NCBI RefSeq assembly: GCF_000009765.2
Contig: NC_003155.5
Location: forward strand, 7,936,001 to 8,000,000
Source: Streptomyces avermitilis MA-4680 = NBRC 14893
GTDB lineage: Bacteria; Actinomycetota; Actinomycetes; Streptomycetales; Streptomycetaceae
DNA length: 64,000 bases
Direction of reading: 5' to 3'
A model generated the notes under the pieces. The model saw only the letters and a list, made by a program, of their open reading frames with translations. It ran no database searches and was not told the origin of the DNA. The position numbers and the translations under genes are program-made. The first letter of the stretch is position 1. Every line of letters starts with the position of its first letter. Shown here one piece after another: positions 1-7,955 of the stretch.

Positions 1-1201
1 GCCCCTCGGGCTCGGCCCTGACGAGGTCACCGCTGCGGTACGCGCGCGCCCAGCCGAGCGACGCCAGCGGCGCGTACTTCTCCGCGTCCTTCTCGGCGTC
101 GAGATAGCGCGCGAGGCCCACGCCGCCGATCACCAGCTGCCCGCTGCCGCCCATCGGCACCGGCTCCCCGGCCTCGTCGACGACGGCCAGCTCCCAGCCG
201 CCCAGGGGCAGCCCGATCCGGATGGGCTCGTTCCCGGTCAGGAGAGAGGCACAGGCCACGACGGTCGCCTCGGTCGGGCCATAGGTGTTCCAGACCTCGC
301 GCCCCTCGGTGACCAGCCGCTCCGCCAGCTCGGGCGGGCAGGCCTCACCGCCGAAGATCAGCAGCCGTACGTCGCTCAGGGCCTCGGGCTCCCAGAGGGC
401 GGCCAGTGTGGGCACGGTGGAGACGACGGTGATCTCCTGCTCGACTAGCCAGGGCCCGAGGTCGGCGCCACCGCGGACCTGCGAGCGCGGCACGGGCACC
501 AGACAGGCCCCGTACCGCCAGGCCAGCCACATCTCCTCGCAGGAGGCGTCGAAGGCGACGGACAGCCCGGCCATGACCCGGTCACCGGGGCCGATCGGCT
601 CCTCGGTGAGGAAGAGGTCGGCCTCGGCGTCCACGAAGGCGGCGGCGCTGCGGTGACTGACGGCGACCCCCTTGGGCCTGCCGGTGGAGCCGGAGGTGAA
701 GATGATCCAGGCGTCGTGCCCGGTACCGGGCCGCGCGGCGGGGACCCCGGCCGTCCCGTCGACGGTCAGGTGGTGCCCGGCCCCGACGACCGCCCGCACC
801 TCTGCCTCCCCGAAGACCAGTTCGGCGCGCTCGTCGGGGTCCTCGGCGTCCACCGGTACGTAGGCGGCGCCGGCGGCCAGAACGGCCAGGACCGCGATGT
901 ACAGATCGTTGGTCCCGGACGGGACACGGACGCCGACCCGGTCGCCGAGGCCGACTCCGGCGGCCGCGAGCCGCCGCCGCAGGGCCTCGATCTCGACGGC
1001 GAGCGCACGGTAGGTGAGGCAGCGCCGGCCGTCGTCGAGGGCGGGCTCGTCGGGGTACGCCCGGACGGAGGCGTCGAGAATGTCCACAAGGGTCCGAGGC
1101 GAGGCGGGGGAGCCGGCGGAGAAGCGTGCCCGGTCACCGAACTCCGCCCGCACCTCGTCGTCGGACAGCGCGAGTGCGGGGCCTTGCTGGAGGGCAGCCA
1201 T
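1..1201 (-). CDS. Adenylation-domain synthetase (NRPS-like, probably Pls/PosA type), 5' part only
   Basis: The reading frame starts at an ATG at 1201 and stays open to the left edge, so only the first 400 codons are present. It is a class I adenylate-forming (AMP-binding) domain that would activate an amino or carboxylic acid as its acyl-AMP. Visible core motifs in order are AAGAAYVPVD, the P-loop-like IIFTSGSTGRPKGV, FDASCEEMW, NTYGPTEATV and, near the edge, YRSGDLV. The extended N-terminus before the domain is like that of the Pls/PosA family of single-module, membrane-anchored synthetases, but the carrier and C-terminal domains that would prove this lie outside the window. The substrate is not predictable with confidence. 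It is transcribed away from the tRNA gene. Confidence 0.85.
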   Translation of the reverse strand, partial: MAALQQGPALALSDDEVRAEFGDRARFSAGSPASPRTLVDILDASVRAYPDEPALDDGRRCLTYRALAVEIEALRRRLAAAGVGLGDRVGVRVPSGTNDLYIAVLAVLAAGAAYVPVDAEDPDERAELVFGEAEVRAVVGAGHHLTVDGTAGVPAARPGTGHDAWIIFTSGSTGRPKGVAVSHRSAAAFVDAEADLFLTEEPIGPGDRVMAGLSVAFDASCEEMWLAWRYGACLVPVPRSQVRGGADLGPWLVEQEITVVSTVPTLAALWEPEALSDVRLLIFGGEACPPELAERLVTEGREVWNTYGPTEATVVACASLLTGNEPIRIGLPLGGWELAVVDEAGEPVPMGGSGQLVIGGVGLARYLDAEKDAEKYAPLASLGWARAYRSGDLVRAEPEG

Positions 1202-1411
1202 CGAGTCCTCACGTGTCGTTCCCGGAGCGATCGGGAGCGCTGGTGGGCCCGCAGGGATGCCTGGGGATGTTCCGGTCCAGCGCCGAACAAGCTGGAAACT
1301 GTAGTCCGACGCTAGCCGCCGACCAGCACGTCAGCCATGCGAGGAGGCCCTCGACGGACTGCGGAGGCTCTGATTCCGGAGTCCTGCCATGGTCACGGGC
1401 GCGTACTCCGC

Positions 1412-1448
1412 AAAAAACGGTGCCGACTCGATCAGAGTCAGCACCGTT
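1412..1448 (-). terminator. Rho-independent terminator of tRNA-Leu
   Basis: On the minus strand an 8-bp stem (AACGGTGC with GCACCGTT), one mismatch and a further 5-bp GACTC/GAGTC stem enclose a 5-nt loop. The stem is followed by six T residues at 1417-1412. It lies 14 bases beyond the encoded CCA end of the tRNA. Confidence 0.85.
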
Positions 1449-1462
1449 CTGGGATCCTGCTG

Positions 1463-1550
1463 TGGTGTCCGAGGGGGGACTTGAACCCCCACGCCCGATA
1501 AAGGGCACTAGCACCTCAAGCTAGCGCGTCTGCCATTCCGCCACCCGGAC
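1463..1550 (-). tRNA. tRNA-Leu (anticodon GAG)
   Basis: The 88-nt gene reads on the minus strand from GTCCGGG at 1550 and ends with an encoded CCA at 1465-1463. The acceptor stem pairs GTCCGGG with CTCGGAC (one G-T pair). The anticodon arm is CTAGC-TTGAGGT-GCTAG, giving anticodon GAG (reads CUC/CUU). The long variable arm and the T-arm with GGTTCAAGTCC are typical of a class II leucine tRNA. An 8-bp inverted repeat (1557-1564 with 1582-1589) lies just upstream of the 5' end and may be part of the processed leader. Confidence 0.95.
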
Positions 1551-1737
1551 AAGGTGTCTGTCGCGCGGGGTTTCCCTCGCGGCGACAGAGGAAACATTAC
1601 CAGGCTTTCGAGAGCCCCTGATCACCCCCCGTCCCCGCGTGAACGGCGTGTGACGGGCCGGGTCCCGCCTTGGGCGGCGCGGGCCGGCGGAGGGAGGATG
1701 AGGGGGACCACCAGCAGCGACAGTGGGAGGAAGCAGC

Positions 1738-3063
1738 GTGAGCGAGTCGAACACGGCCAGGGGCATCTCTGGCGAGGACGAGGTCGTGGACCTCTGTCGC
1801 GAGCTGATCCGGATCGACACCAGCAACTACGGGGACCACTCGGGGCCGGGCGAGCGGAAGGCCGCCGAGTACGTCGCCGAGAAGCTCGCCGAGGTCGGGC
1901 TCGAACCGCAGATCTTCGAGTCCCACCAGGGACGCGCCTCCACGGTCGCCCGCATCGAGGGCGAGGACCCGTCCCGGCCCGCGCTGCTCATCCACGGCCA
2001 CACCGACGTCGTACCGGCCAATGCGGCGGACTGGACCCACCACCCCTTCTCCGGCGAGATCGCGGACGGCTGTGTCTGGGGCCGCGGTGCCGTCGACATG
2101 AAGGACATGGACGCGATGACCCTGGCGGTCGTACGCGACCGGCTGCGCACCGGGCGCAGGCCCCCGCGCGACATCGTGCTCGCCTTCCTCGCCGACGAGG
2201 AGGCGGGCGGGACGTACGGCGCCAAGTACCTCGTCCAGAAGCACCCCGACCTCTTCGAGGGCGTGACCGAGGCGATCGGTGAGGTCGGCGGGTTCTCCTT
2301 CACCGTCAACGAGAAGCTGCGGCTCTACCTCGTCGAGACGGCCCAGAAGGGCATGCACTGGATGCGCCTCACCGTCGACGGCACGGCAGGCCACGGCTCG
2401 ATGACCAACGACGACAACGCGATCACCGAGCTGTGCGAGGCCGTCGGGCGGCTCGGCCGGCACACCTGGCCGGTGCGGGTCACCAAGACCGTGCGGTCCT
2501 TCCTCGACGAGCTCTCCGACGCGCTCGGCACCGAGCTCGACCCGGAGAACATGGACGAGACCCTCGCCAAGCTCGGCGGCATCGCCAAGATGGTGGGCGC
2601 CACGCTGCGCAACTCCGCGGCGCCCACCATGCTGGGCGCCGGCTACAAGGTCAACGTCATCCCCGGCCAGGCCACCGCGCACGTCGACGGGCGGTTCCTG
2701 CCCGGTCACGAGGAGGAGTTCCTCGCCGACCTCGACCGGATTCTCGGCCCCCGCGTGAAGCGCGAGGACGTGCACGGGGACAAGGCGCTGGAGACCGACT
2801 TCGACGGCAGGCTCGTCGACGCGATGCAGAGCGCCCTGAGCGCCGAGGACCCGATCGCCAAGGCCGTGCCCTACATGCTCTCCGGCGGCACCGACGCCAA
2901 GTCTTTCGACGACCTCGGCATCCGCTGCTTCGGCTTCGCCCCCCTGAAACTGCCGCCGGAGCTGGATTTCGCGGGCATGTTCCACGGGATCGACGAGCGT
3001 GTGCCGGTCGACGGGCTCAAGTTCGGCGTTCGCGTACTCGACCGGTTCATCGACGCGTCCTGA
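1738..3063 (+). CDS. M20/M25/M40 family metallopeptidase
   Basis: A 441-residue cytoplasmic zinc exopeptidase or deacylase of the M20 family (ArgE/DapE/carboxypeptidase G2 fold). The metal motifs are visible: HGHTDVVPAN near residue 90, GRGAVDMKD near 120 with the bridging Asp, the DEEAGG general-base and metal pair near 160, and a C-terminal SGGTDAKSF metal site near 385. The GTG at 1738 is preferred to an ATG 15 bases upstream because GGGAGG at 1725-1730 sits 7 bases before it. It is monocistronic and followed by the chaplin genes. The exact substrate (dipeptide, N-acyl amino acid) cannot be read from the sequence. Confidence 0.92.
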   Translation: MSESNTARGISGEDEVVDLCRELIRIDTSNYGDHSGPGERKAAEYVAEKLAEVGLEPQIFESHQGRASTVARIEGEDPSRPALLIHGHTDVVPANAADWTHHPFSGEIADGCVWGRGAVDMKDMDAMTLAVVRDRLRTGRRPPRDIVLAFLADEEAGGTYGAKYLVQKHPDLFEGVTEAIGEVGGFSFTVNEKLRLYLVETAQKGMHWMRLTVDGTAGHGSMTNDDNAITELCEAVGRLGRHTWPVRVTKTVRSFLDELSDALGTELDPENMDETLAKLGGIAKMVGATLRNSAAPTMLGAGYKVNVIPGQATAHVDGRFLPGHEEEFLADLDRILGPRVKREDVHGDKALETDFDGRLVDAMQSALSAEDPIAKAVPYMLSGGTDAKSFDDLGIRCFGFAPLKLPPELDFAGMFHGIDERVPVDGLKFGVRVLDRFIDAS

Positions 3064-3229
3064 CCATTGAGCGAGGCGCCCTCTGAAACGATTACTCAAT
3101 AATCGGCCGCCCGTGCGGAGTTGACTGAGAAGAGTGAATGCGACCATAAGCTCGTAGCTCCATTACTCCCTCCTCGTTACAGGTAGTGCGATCAGCTACT
3201 TGGGATCGCATTGCCAACAAGGAGGAATA

Positions 3230-3463
3230 ATGATCAAGAAGGTCGTCGCCGCTGCGGCTGCCACTGGTGGCCTGGTTCTCGCGGGTGCGGGCCTGGCCGT
3301 CGCCGACTCGGGTGCCCAGGGTGCCGCGGTGCACTCCCCGGGTGTCGTTTCCGGCAACGTCATCCAGGTGCCGGTTCACGTCCCGGTGAACGTCTGCGGC
3401 AACACGGTCTCCGTGATCGGGCTGCTGAACCCCGCCTTCGGCAACACCTGCATCAACAAGTGA
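3230..3463 (+). CDS. chpH: Short chaplin (ChpH type)
   Basis: A 77-residue secreted hydrophobic protein. It has a signal peptide of about 26 residues (MIKKVVAA, an Ala/Gly-rich core, then AVADS), followed by a single chaplin domain with the diagnostic SPGVVSGN, VQVP/IQVPVHVPVNVCGN and the second cysteine in GNTCINK. Short chaplins assemble into amyloid-like fibrils on aerial hyphae and spores and lower surface tension; the two cysteines form an intramolecular disulfide. The start at 3230 follows an excellent AAGGAGG site at 3220-3226; an upstream in-frame ATG at 3200 would destroy the signal peptide. It lies directly before a long chaplin, the same order as chpH-chpC in S. coelicolor (from memory). 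Confidence 0.93.
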   Translation: MIKKVVAAAAATGGLVLAGAGLAVADSGAQGAAVHSPGVVSGNVIQVPVHVPVNVCGNTVSVIGLLNPAFGNTCINK

Positions 3464-3558
3464 CGTTGTGAGCCCGTCGGCCCCGGAGCGCGCGCCATGC
3501 GCTCCGGGGCCGACCGGTCTTTTCGGTTCGAGACAAGGTCGAAGGCAGGGATTCAGCA

Positions 3559-4470
3559 ATGCGACAGGTCACCCGCAAGGGCCTGATGACCGTGGCGGCG
3601 GCGACCGGCGTGCTCGCCGCCACCGGCGGCTACGCACACGCCGACTCGGGTGCGTACGGCTCCGCGTCACATTCGCCCGGCGTGCTGTCGGGCAACTCGG
3701 TCCAGGTGCCGGTGCACGTGCCGGTGAACGTCTGCGGTAACACCGTGAACGTGGTCGGGCTGTTCAATCCGGCGGTGGGCAACCAATGCGCCAATGGGGG
3801 CGGCGGCGGTCACCACGATGGCGGCGGTCACCACGGAGGCGGCGGTCACCACGGTGGCGGCTACGGCGACAGTCCGTCCGGTGGTGGCGGTCATCACGGT
3901 GGCGGCGGTCACCAGGGCGGCGGCTACGGCGACGGCCCGTCCGGCGGCGGTGGCGGCGGTGGTGGGTCGCAGGCCGGCGGGCACACCGGCGACTCGCCGG
4001 GCGTGGGCTCCGGCAACCACGTCCAGGTCCCGGTGGACGTGCCGGTGAACGTCTGCGGGAACAACGTCACCGTGGGCGGGCTCGGCAACGCGGCAGGCGG
4101 CGACGCCTGCGCCGACACCCCGGGCGGCGGCCACGCGACGACCCCGCCCGGCGGCGGTGGCGGGACGACACCTCCGGGCGGCGGCGGCGGTGGCACGACG
4201 CCTCCGGGCGGTGGCGGTGGCGGGACCACGCCTCCGGGCGGTGGCGGTGGGACGACGCCTCCGGGCACACCCGGACACCCCGGGCAGCCGGGCGGCGACA
4301 GCTCGGCGCACCCCAACCACCCCGGTGGACAGTCCGTCACCCAGCCCGAGGGCACCGCGCAGCTTGCCCACACCGGCAGCGACATGCCGCTCGGCCTGCT
4401 GGTACCGGCGGGCGCGGGCGCACTGCTCGGCGGCGCGCTGCTCTACCGCAGGGCGCGATCGGCAGCGTAA
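3559..4470 (+). CDS. chpC: Long, sortase-anchored chaplin (ChpC type)
   Basis: A 303-residue cell-wall-anchored chaplin. The order is a signal peptide (about 1-29), chaplin domain 1 (about 30-77, VQVPVHVPVNVCGN), a Gly/His-rich linker (about 78-150, repeats of GGGHH and GGGYGD), chaplin domain 2 (about 151-195, VQVPVDVPVNVCGN), TTPPGGGGG repeats (about 200-240), then a LAHTG sortase signal near 272, a hydrophobic segment and a basic RRARSAA tail. LAxTG is the class E sortase motif. Long chaplins are covalently attached to peptidoglycan and help recruit or display the short chaplins. The repeated linkers are highly GC-rich on one strand and are likely to vary in length between strains. The ribosome site (AAGGCAGGG) is weaker than that of chpH. 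Confidence 0.93.
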   Translation: MRQVTRKGLMTVAAATGVLAATGGYAHADSGAYGSASHSPGVLSGNSVQVPVHVPVNVCGNTVNVVGLFNPAVGNQCANGGGGGHHDGGGHHGGGGHHGGGYGDSPSGGGGHHGGGGHQGGGYGDGPSGGGGGGGGSQAGGHTGDSPGVGSGNHVQVPVDVPVNVCGNNVTVGGLGNAAGGDACADTPGGGHATTPPGGGGGTTPPGGGGGGTTPPGGGGGGTTPPGGGGGTTPPGTPGHPGQPGGDSSAHPNHPGGQSVTQPEGTAQLAHTGSDMPLGLLVPAGAGALLGGALLYRRARSAA

Positions 4471-4523
4471 AAAAACAGCAAAGGCCACCGTATGGGGCCG
4501 TGGACTTCCCCGGTGATGTGGAG

Positions 4524-4561
4524 AACGGAGCGGGCCCCGTGAGTGCGGGGCCCGCTCCGTT
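4524..4561. terminator. Bidirectional terminator between chpC and the DUF5703 gene
   Basis: A near-perfect 15-bp stem (4524-4538 with 4547-4561, AACGGAGCGGGCCCC) with an 8-nt loop lies between two convergent genes. A run of A residues lies further upstream at 4470-4477. It can serve both strands. Confidence 0.8.
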
Positions 4562-4575
4562 TCGGCCGCCTTTTC

Positions 4576-4764
4576 TCACCATGTGGCGCGCACCTGGCGG
4601 ATGATCCGTCGGCGCAACCGCACCCTGCGGCTGCCGTCGCGGTGCAGGCTGAGGCGGTCCAACTCCCAGTGGCCGTACTCGGCATGGTCGGTCAGCAGGC
4701 GTGTGGCTTCCTTGCGGGACACCCCGCGAGGCACGTACACGTCGACAAATTCGTATTCCGGCAT
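4576..4764 (-). CDS. DUF5703 family small protein
   Basis: A 62-residue conserved actinobacterial protein beginning MPEYEFVDVYVPRGVSRKEA and ending in a very basic tail (RRVRLRRRIIRQVRATW). It has no signal peptide or membrane segment. Length and sequence match the DUF5703 family as remembered; its function is unknown. The basic tail could contact nucleic acid or membrane, but this is a guess. It is divergent from the acidic protein gene starting at 4812, with only 47 bp between the two starts. Confidence 0.8.
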   Translation of the reverse strand: MPEYEFVDVYVPRGVSRKEATRLLTDHAEYGHWELDRLSLHRDGSRRVRLRRRIIRQVRATW

Positions 4765-4811
4765 CGCATCTATTGTGCGGGCAGAGGCCGTGTACGGATA
4801 GCGTCTGCACT

Positions 4812-5522
4812 ATGTCTGATGCTGCGCAGTCCACCGCTGCCGAGGTACGTGCCGCCGCGGAGGCGGTCAAGACCGCGCTCGACCGCCACCTGGCCGCGGT
4901 CGAGCGCAGGTCGGGCGAGGACGACCCGGCCGTCTATGAGGCGTTCAACGAGCTGGCCGCGGCGGCCGAGGAGTACGACGAACTGCTCTACGACCGCTAT
5001 GACGAGGTCACGCCGTTCGAGATCCCCGGCACGGACGATTCGCTGCCCCCGTACACGGGACCCGAGGAGCCCAGCGCGGTGAGTGTGCTGATCCGCCGGG
5101 ACTACGCGGTGGTGGAGCCGCAACGACTGCTGGCGCAGGCTCAGCGGGTCGAGGCCGCGGAGGAGCCCGCCGACGAGGTGGCCGGCACGGTCCACGGGGC
5201 GCTCGGTGTGCTGTTCGAGGAGTACGAGCCGGACGAGATCGCCTCCCGGCACAAGGAGTTCGGCCTGGAGGAGGGCGACTCCACACTCTGGGTGACGGCC
5301 GAGGAGGAGCGGCCGGAGCCGGGGGAGTGGCTGGAGGCCCCCTTCGAGCAGATCGACCCGCAGCACATCGTGTGCCGCTTCGATGCCAGCGCCGTCTACG
5401 ACGAGGAGTCGGACGGCGAGGAGTCGGACGGCGAGGTTCCGGAGGACGACCTCGGCCCGGACTCCGAGCTCGACGGGGAGCTGGACGAAGACGACCTGGA
5501 ACCGCTGGACGCGGATCGCTGA
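4812..5522 (+). CDS. Acidic conserved hypothetical protein
   Basis: A 236-residue cytoplasmic protein of unrecognised function. The first 70 residues are Ala/Glu-rich and likely helical, the middle (about 80-190) looks globular with a WVTAEEERPEPGEWLEAPFEQ segment, and the last 45 residues are an almost purely acidic tail with an imperfect repeat of EESDGE. No Shine-Dalgarno sequence precedes the ATG, while a -10-like TAGCGT ends only 7 bases upstream (4799-4804), so the mRNA may be leaderless. It is found near chaplin and DUF5703 genes in streptomycetes as I remember it. No catalytic motif is apparent. Confidence 0.75.
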   Translation: MSDAAQSTAAEVRAAAEAVKTALDRHLAAVERRSGEDDPAVYEAFNELAAAAEEYDELLYDRYDEVTPFEIPGTDDSLPPYTGPEEPSAVSVLIRRDYAVVEPQRLLAQAQRVEAAEEPADEVAGTVHGALGVLFEEYEPDEIASRHKEFGLEEGDSTLWVTAEEERPEPGEWLEAPFEQIDPQHIVCRFDASAVYDEESDGEESDGEVPEDDLGPDSELDGELDEDDLEPLDADR

Positions 5523-5530
5523 GCATCTGC

Positions 5531-5572
5531 CGAGGGCGGCGGTCACCGGAATCCCGGTGACCGCCGCCCTCG
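5531..5572. terminator. Strong bidirectional terminator hairpin
   Basis: A perfect 19-bp inverted repeat (5531-5549 with 5554-5572) with a 4-nt loop lies 8 bases after the stop of the acidic protein and faces the convergent RecD-like gene. There is no T-tract, as is common in Streptomyces. The remaining bases to 5654 hold short repeats of TTCGCCCGCC and no gene. Confidence 0.8.
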
Positions 5573-5654
5573 CGTTGGCCCCCCGCCCTCGTTCGTTCGC
5601 CCGCCCTCGCGTTCGCCTGCCGTGGTCCGTTCGCCCGCCGGCCGCGCGGCCGGC

Positions 5655-7955
5655 TCAGTCGGCGGCCGGAACCTGGGGCCTGAGCAGGGCGGGCAGGCGC
5701 GTGGTGCGCGGCTTGGCGGTGACCTCGGCCACGGCCCGGGGCAGTGCCTGCTCCACTCCGTGCACGACGGACAGATGGCGCTCGGCCAGGCCGAACGCCG
5801 TGTACACCCAGGGGCGGGTCAGGGACTGCGCCGCGTCGCCGGGCAGGACCACGACCGCGGCGGGCCACCGGCTCCCCACCGCCTGGTGCGCGGTCAGCGC
5901 CCAGCCGTGCCGCACGCACTGCTCCACCCGCTCCTTCGGTACGACGACGGGGGCGCCCGGGATCTCCAGGTGCAGCCCGTCGGCGTCGGCCTTCACGACG
6001 CGGCCCGGCAGCGTACGGCCCGGGGCGGGGGAGTACGCGATCCGGTCACCGGGATCGAATCCGCCGAAGCGCCCGGGGCCCGGGTTGAGCCGCTCCTTGA
6101 GCGCGGCGTTCAACGCGCGCGTGCCGGCCGCGCCACCGTGCCCCGGAGTGATCACCTGCGTCTGCTCGGCCGGGACGCCGAGCGCCCGCGGCACCGAGTC
6201 CGCGACCAGCTGCACGGTGCGGTGCACCGCTTCACCGGCGTCCCGCACCGGCACGATCACGACCTCCTTGCCGGGCGCCTCGACCTGGTTCAGCTCGCCG
6301 ACGCCGATGCCGGAGATCAGCTCGCCGATCGGTCCGGGATCGGGGGTGCGCGAGGCGATCCCCGGGCAGACGCGTGCGGCGAGCAGATCCGCGAACACCC
6401 GTCCCGGACCGGCCGACCACAACACCCCCGGGTCGCCGCTCAGCACCAGCCGGGCCCCGTCGGGCAGCGACTCGGCGAGCATGGCGGCGGTCTCGACGTC
6501 GAGCTGGGGAGCGTCCAGGACGACCAGGAGGTCGAGGACCAGGGCGCCGTCCGCGTCCCGGCCGGGACCCTCCGCGCCGGACAGCAGACCCGCCACGGTG
6601 GAGACACCGGTGCCCGGGCCCTGCTGCGGCCCGCCCGGCAGGTCCGACGGGGCGAGCCGAGCCGTGAAGCGGTCGCAGCCGATCCGGCTGTGCGCGGCGG
6701 CCCAGGTCCGCAGCCCCAGCCCGCGGGCGGCGGACAGCAGCGCCGCGGCCTCCGCACCGGAGGCGTCGCCGCCGGTGTGGAGGACCAGGCCGTGGCCCGC
6801 GACCGCGCGGATCAGCTCCGCGGCGGAGCCGCCCGCCGATGCGGCGGCCCGCTCCCAGTCGGCGGCCGAGCCGTCCTCCTTCGGCACGGAGTTCATCACC
6901 CGGCCGAGCGCGTCGGCGAGGCTCTCCTCCGCGAGGGCGTACCGCTCCAGGCCGATCAGGACGCGGACCGGACGCTCCGCTCCCTCCTCCTCGGCCTCCG
7001 CCTCCGCGGCGGGCGCGGCCGCGTCGAGGGCGTCCTGGAACACCAGCACCTCGCCCTCGGCGAGCGCGCTCTGCACCGCTGTGTCCGGGTCCGGCACGGC
7101 CCGCTGCGCGAGCGCCGTGGTGAGGGCCGCCACCTCCAGCGCCGTATGCCCCGCGAGGGCCGCCTGCTCCAGCAGCCACACCGTGACCGCCCGGCCCCGC
7201 CGCTCGTCGTCCGGGCCGCACTCCGCGCCGAGCAGCGCCCGGGCGAAGCCGTCGGCCTGCTCGGGACGCACTCCGGAGACCCGCAGCAACTGCCAGGGGT
7301 CCTCGCGCAGTTGCAGGTCGGCTCCGTCGCCCAGGAGGGCGGCGAGCTGCGGCGCGAGCGCCTCGGGGGCGCCGCCCTCGGTCAGTACGGCACGCACACC
7401 GGCAACGGCTTGTGCCGCGGGGACCGCCGGCCCGGCCGGGGCCGCCACGGGCTCCGGGCGCCGCTCGGGCTCGGGGGCCGGCCTGCGCGGCGCCGGCGGC
7501 TCGCTGAAAGCGCTGGCCACCGGCTTCGCACCGCTCTCCACGACCCGCACCGCCGCGAGCAGATCGGCGGCCGTGCCGCTCAGCTTCGTGCCGGCCTCGA
7601 TCGGCGCCTGCTTCTCCGCCTTCCGCCGCTCGATCCGCTCCCGCTCGACCCGCTGGGCCGCCAACTCGGCCTCGGCCTCGGTGGGCTTGGCCGCGTCGCC
7701 CGAGCCCTCGGCAGTGCCCGCCGCCTCACTCCCGGCTGTGCCTTCGGAGCTCTCGGTAGCGCCCGCCGCCTCACTCCCGGCTGTGCCTTCCGCGGAGCTC
7801 TCGGCGTCGCCCGCCGCCCCGCTGCCGGGCGTGCCCTCGGTCTCCGGGACGCCGTCCACCGCACCGGCGCCGGGCTGTCCCGGTTCGACTTCGCCCGCAC
7901 CCGCGCCCGGCTGCCCCGGCTCGGCTTCGTCCGTGGTCTCCGGCTCCGTGGTCAC
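5655..7955 (-). CDS. RecD-like helicase-fold protein with degenerate ATPase motifs
   Basis: A 766-residue protein. The first 130 residues are a low-complexity Ala/Glu/Gly repeat region (EGTAGSEAAG-type repeats). Then follow a short charged segment, a helix-hairpin-helix-like region (about 220-290, LREDPWQLLRVSGV) and a RecD/Dda-like superfamily 1 core. The core lacks key residues. The Walker A position reads GGDASGAEA instead of GxxxxGKT, Walker B reads VVLDAPQ instead of DEAS, motif III is intact as LSGDPG, and the UvrD_C_2-like end reads LTAHQAVGS but has GLAER where an arginine-containing motif VI is expected. It is therefore probably not an active helicase and may bind DNA or a partner. 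Its GTG start overlaps the stop of the upstream aldo/keto reductase (GTGA). Confidence 0.75.
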   Translation of the reverse strand: MTTEPETTDEAEPGQPGAGAGEVEPGQPGAGAVDGVPETEGTPGSGAAGDAESSAEGTAGSEAAGATESSEGTAGSEAAGTAEGSGDAAKPTEAEAELAAQRVERERIERRKAEKQAPIEAGTKLSGTAADLLAAVRVVESGAKPVASAFSEPPAPRRPAPEPERRPEPVAAPAGPAVPAAQAVAGVRAVLTEGGAPEALAPQLAALLGDGADLQLREDPWQLLRVSGVRPEQADGFARALLGAECGPDDERRGRAVTVWLLEQAALAGHTALEVAALTTALAQRAVPDPDTAVQSALAEGEVLVFQDALDAAAPAAEAEAEEEGAERPVRVLIGLERYALAEESLADALGRVMNSVPKEDGSAADWERAAASAGGSAAELIRAVAGHGLVLHTGGDASGAEAAALLSAARGLGLRTWAAAHSRIGCDRFTARLAPSDLPGGPQQGPGTGVSTVAGLLSGAEGPGRDADGALVLDLLVVLDAPQLDVETAAMLAESLPDGARLVLSGDPGVLWSAGPGRVFADLLAARVCPGIASRTPDPGPIGELISGIGVGELNQVEAPGKEVVIVPVRDAGEAVHRTVQLVADSVPRALGVPAEQTQVITPGHGGAAGTRALNAALKERLNPGPGRFGGFDPGDRIAYSPAPGRTLPGRVVKADADGLHLEIPGAPVVVPKERVEQCVRHGWALTAHQAVGSRWPAAVVVLPGDAAQSLTRPWVYTAFGLAERHLSVVHGVEQALPRAVAEVTAKPRTTRLPALLRPQVPAAD

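Noticed and set aside
653..1315. A plus-strand frame of 220 codons opposite the adenylation-domain gene
   Set aside because: It is antisense to clear AMP-binding motifs, is Gly/Pro/Arg-rich as expected of a shadow frame, and has no family similarity.
3064..3229. A specific developmental sigma-factor promoter before chpH
   Set aside because: No convincing match to a sigma-factor consensus could be aligned by eye at a proper spacing.
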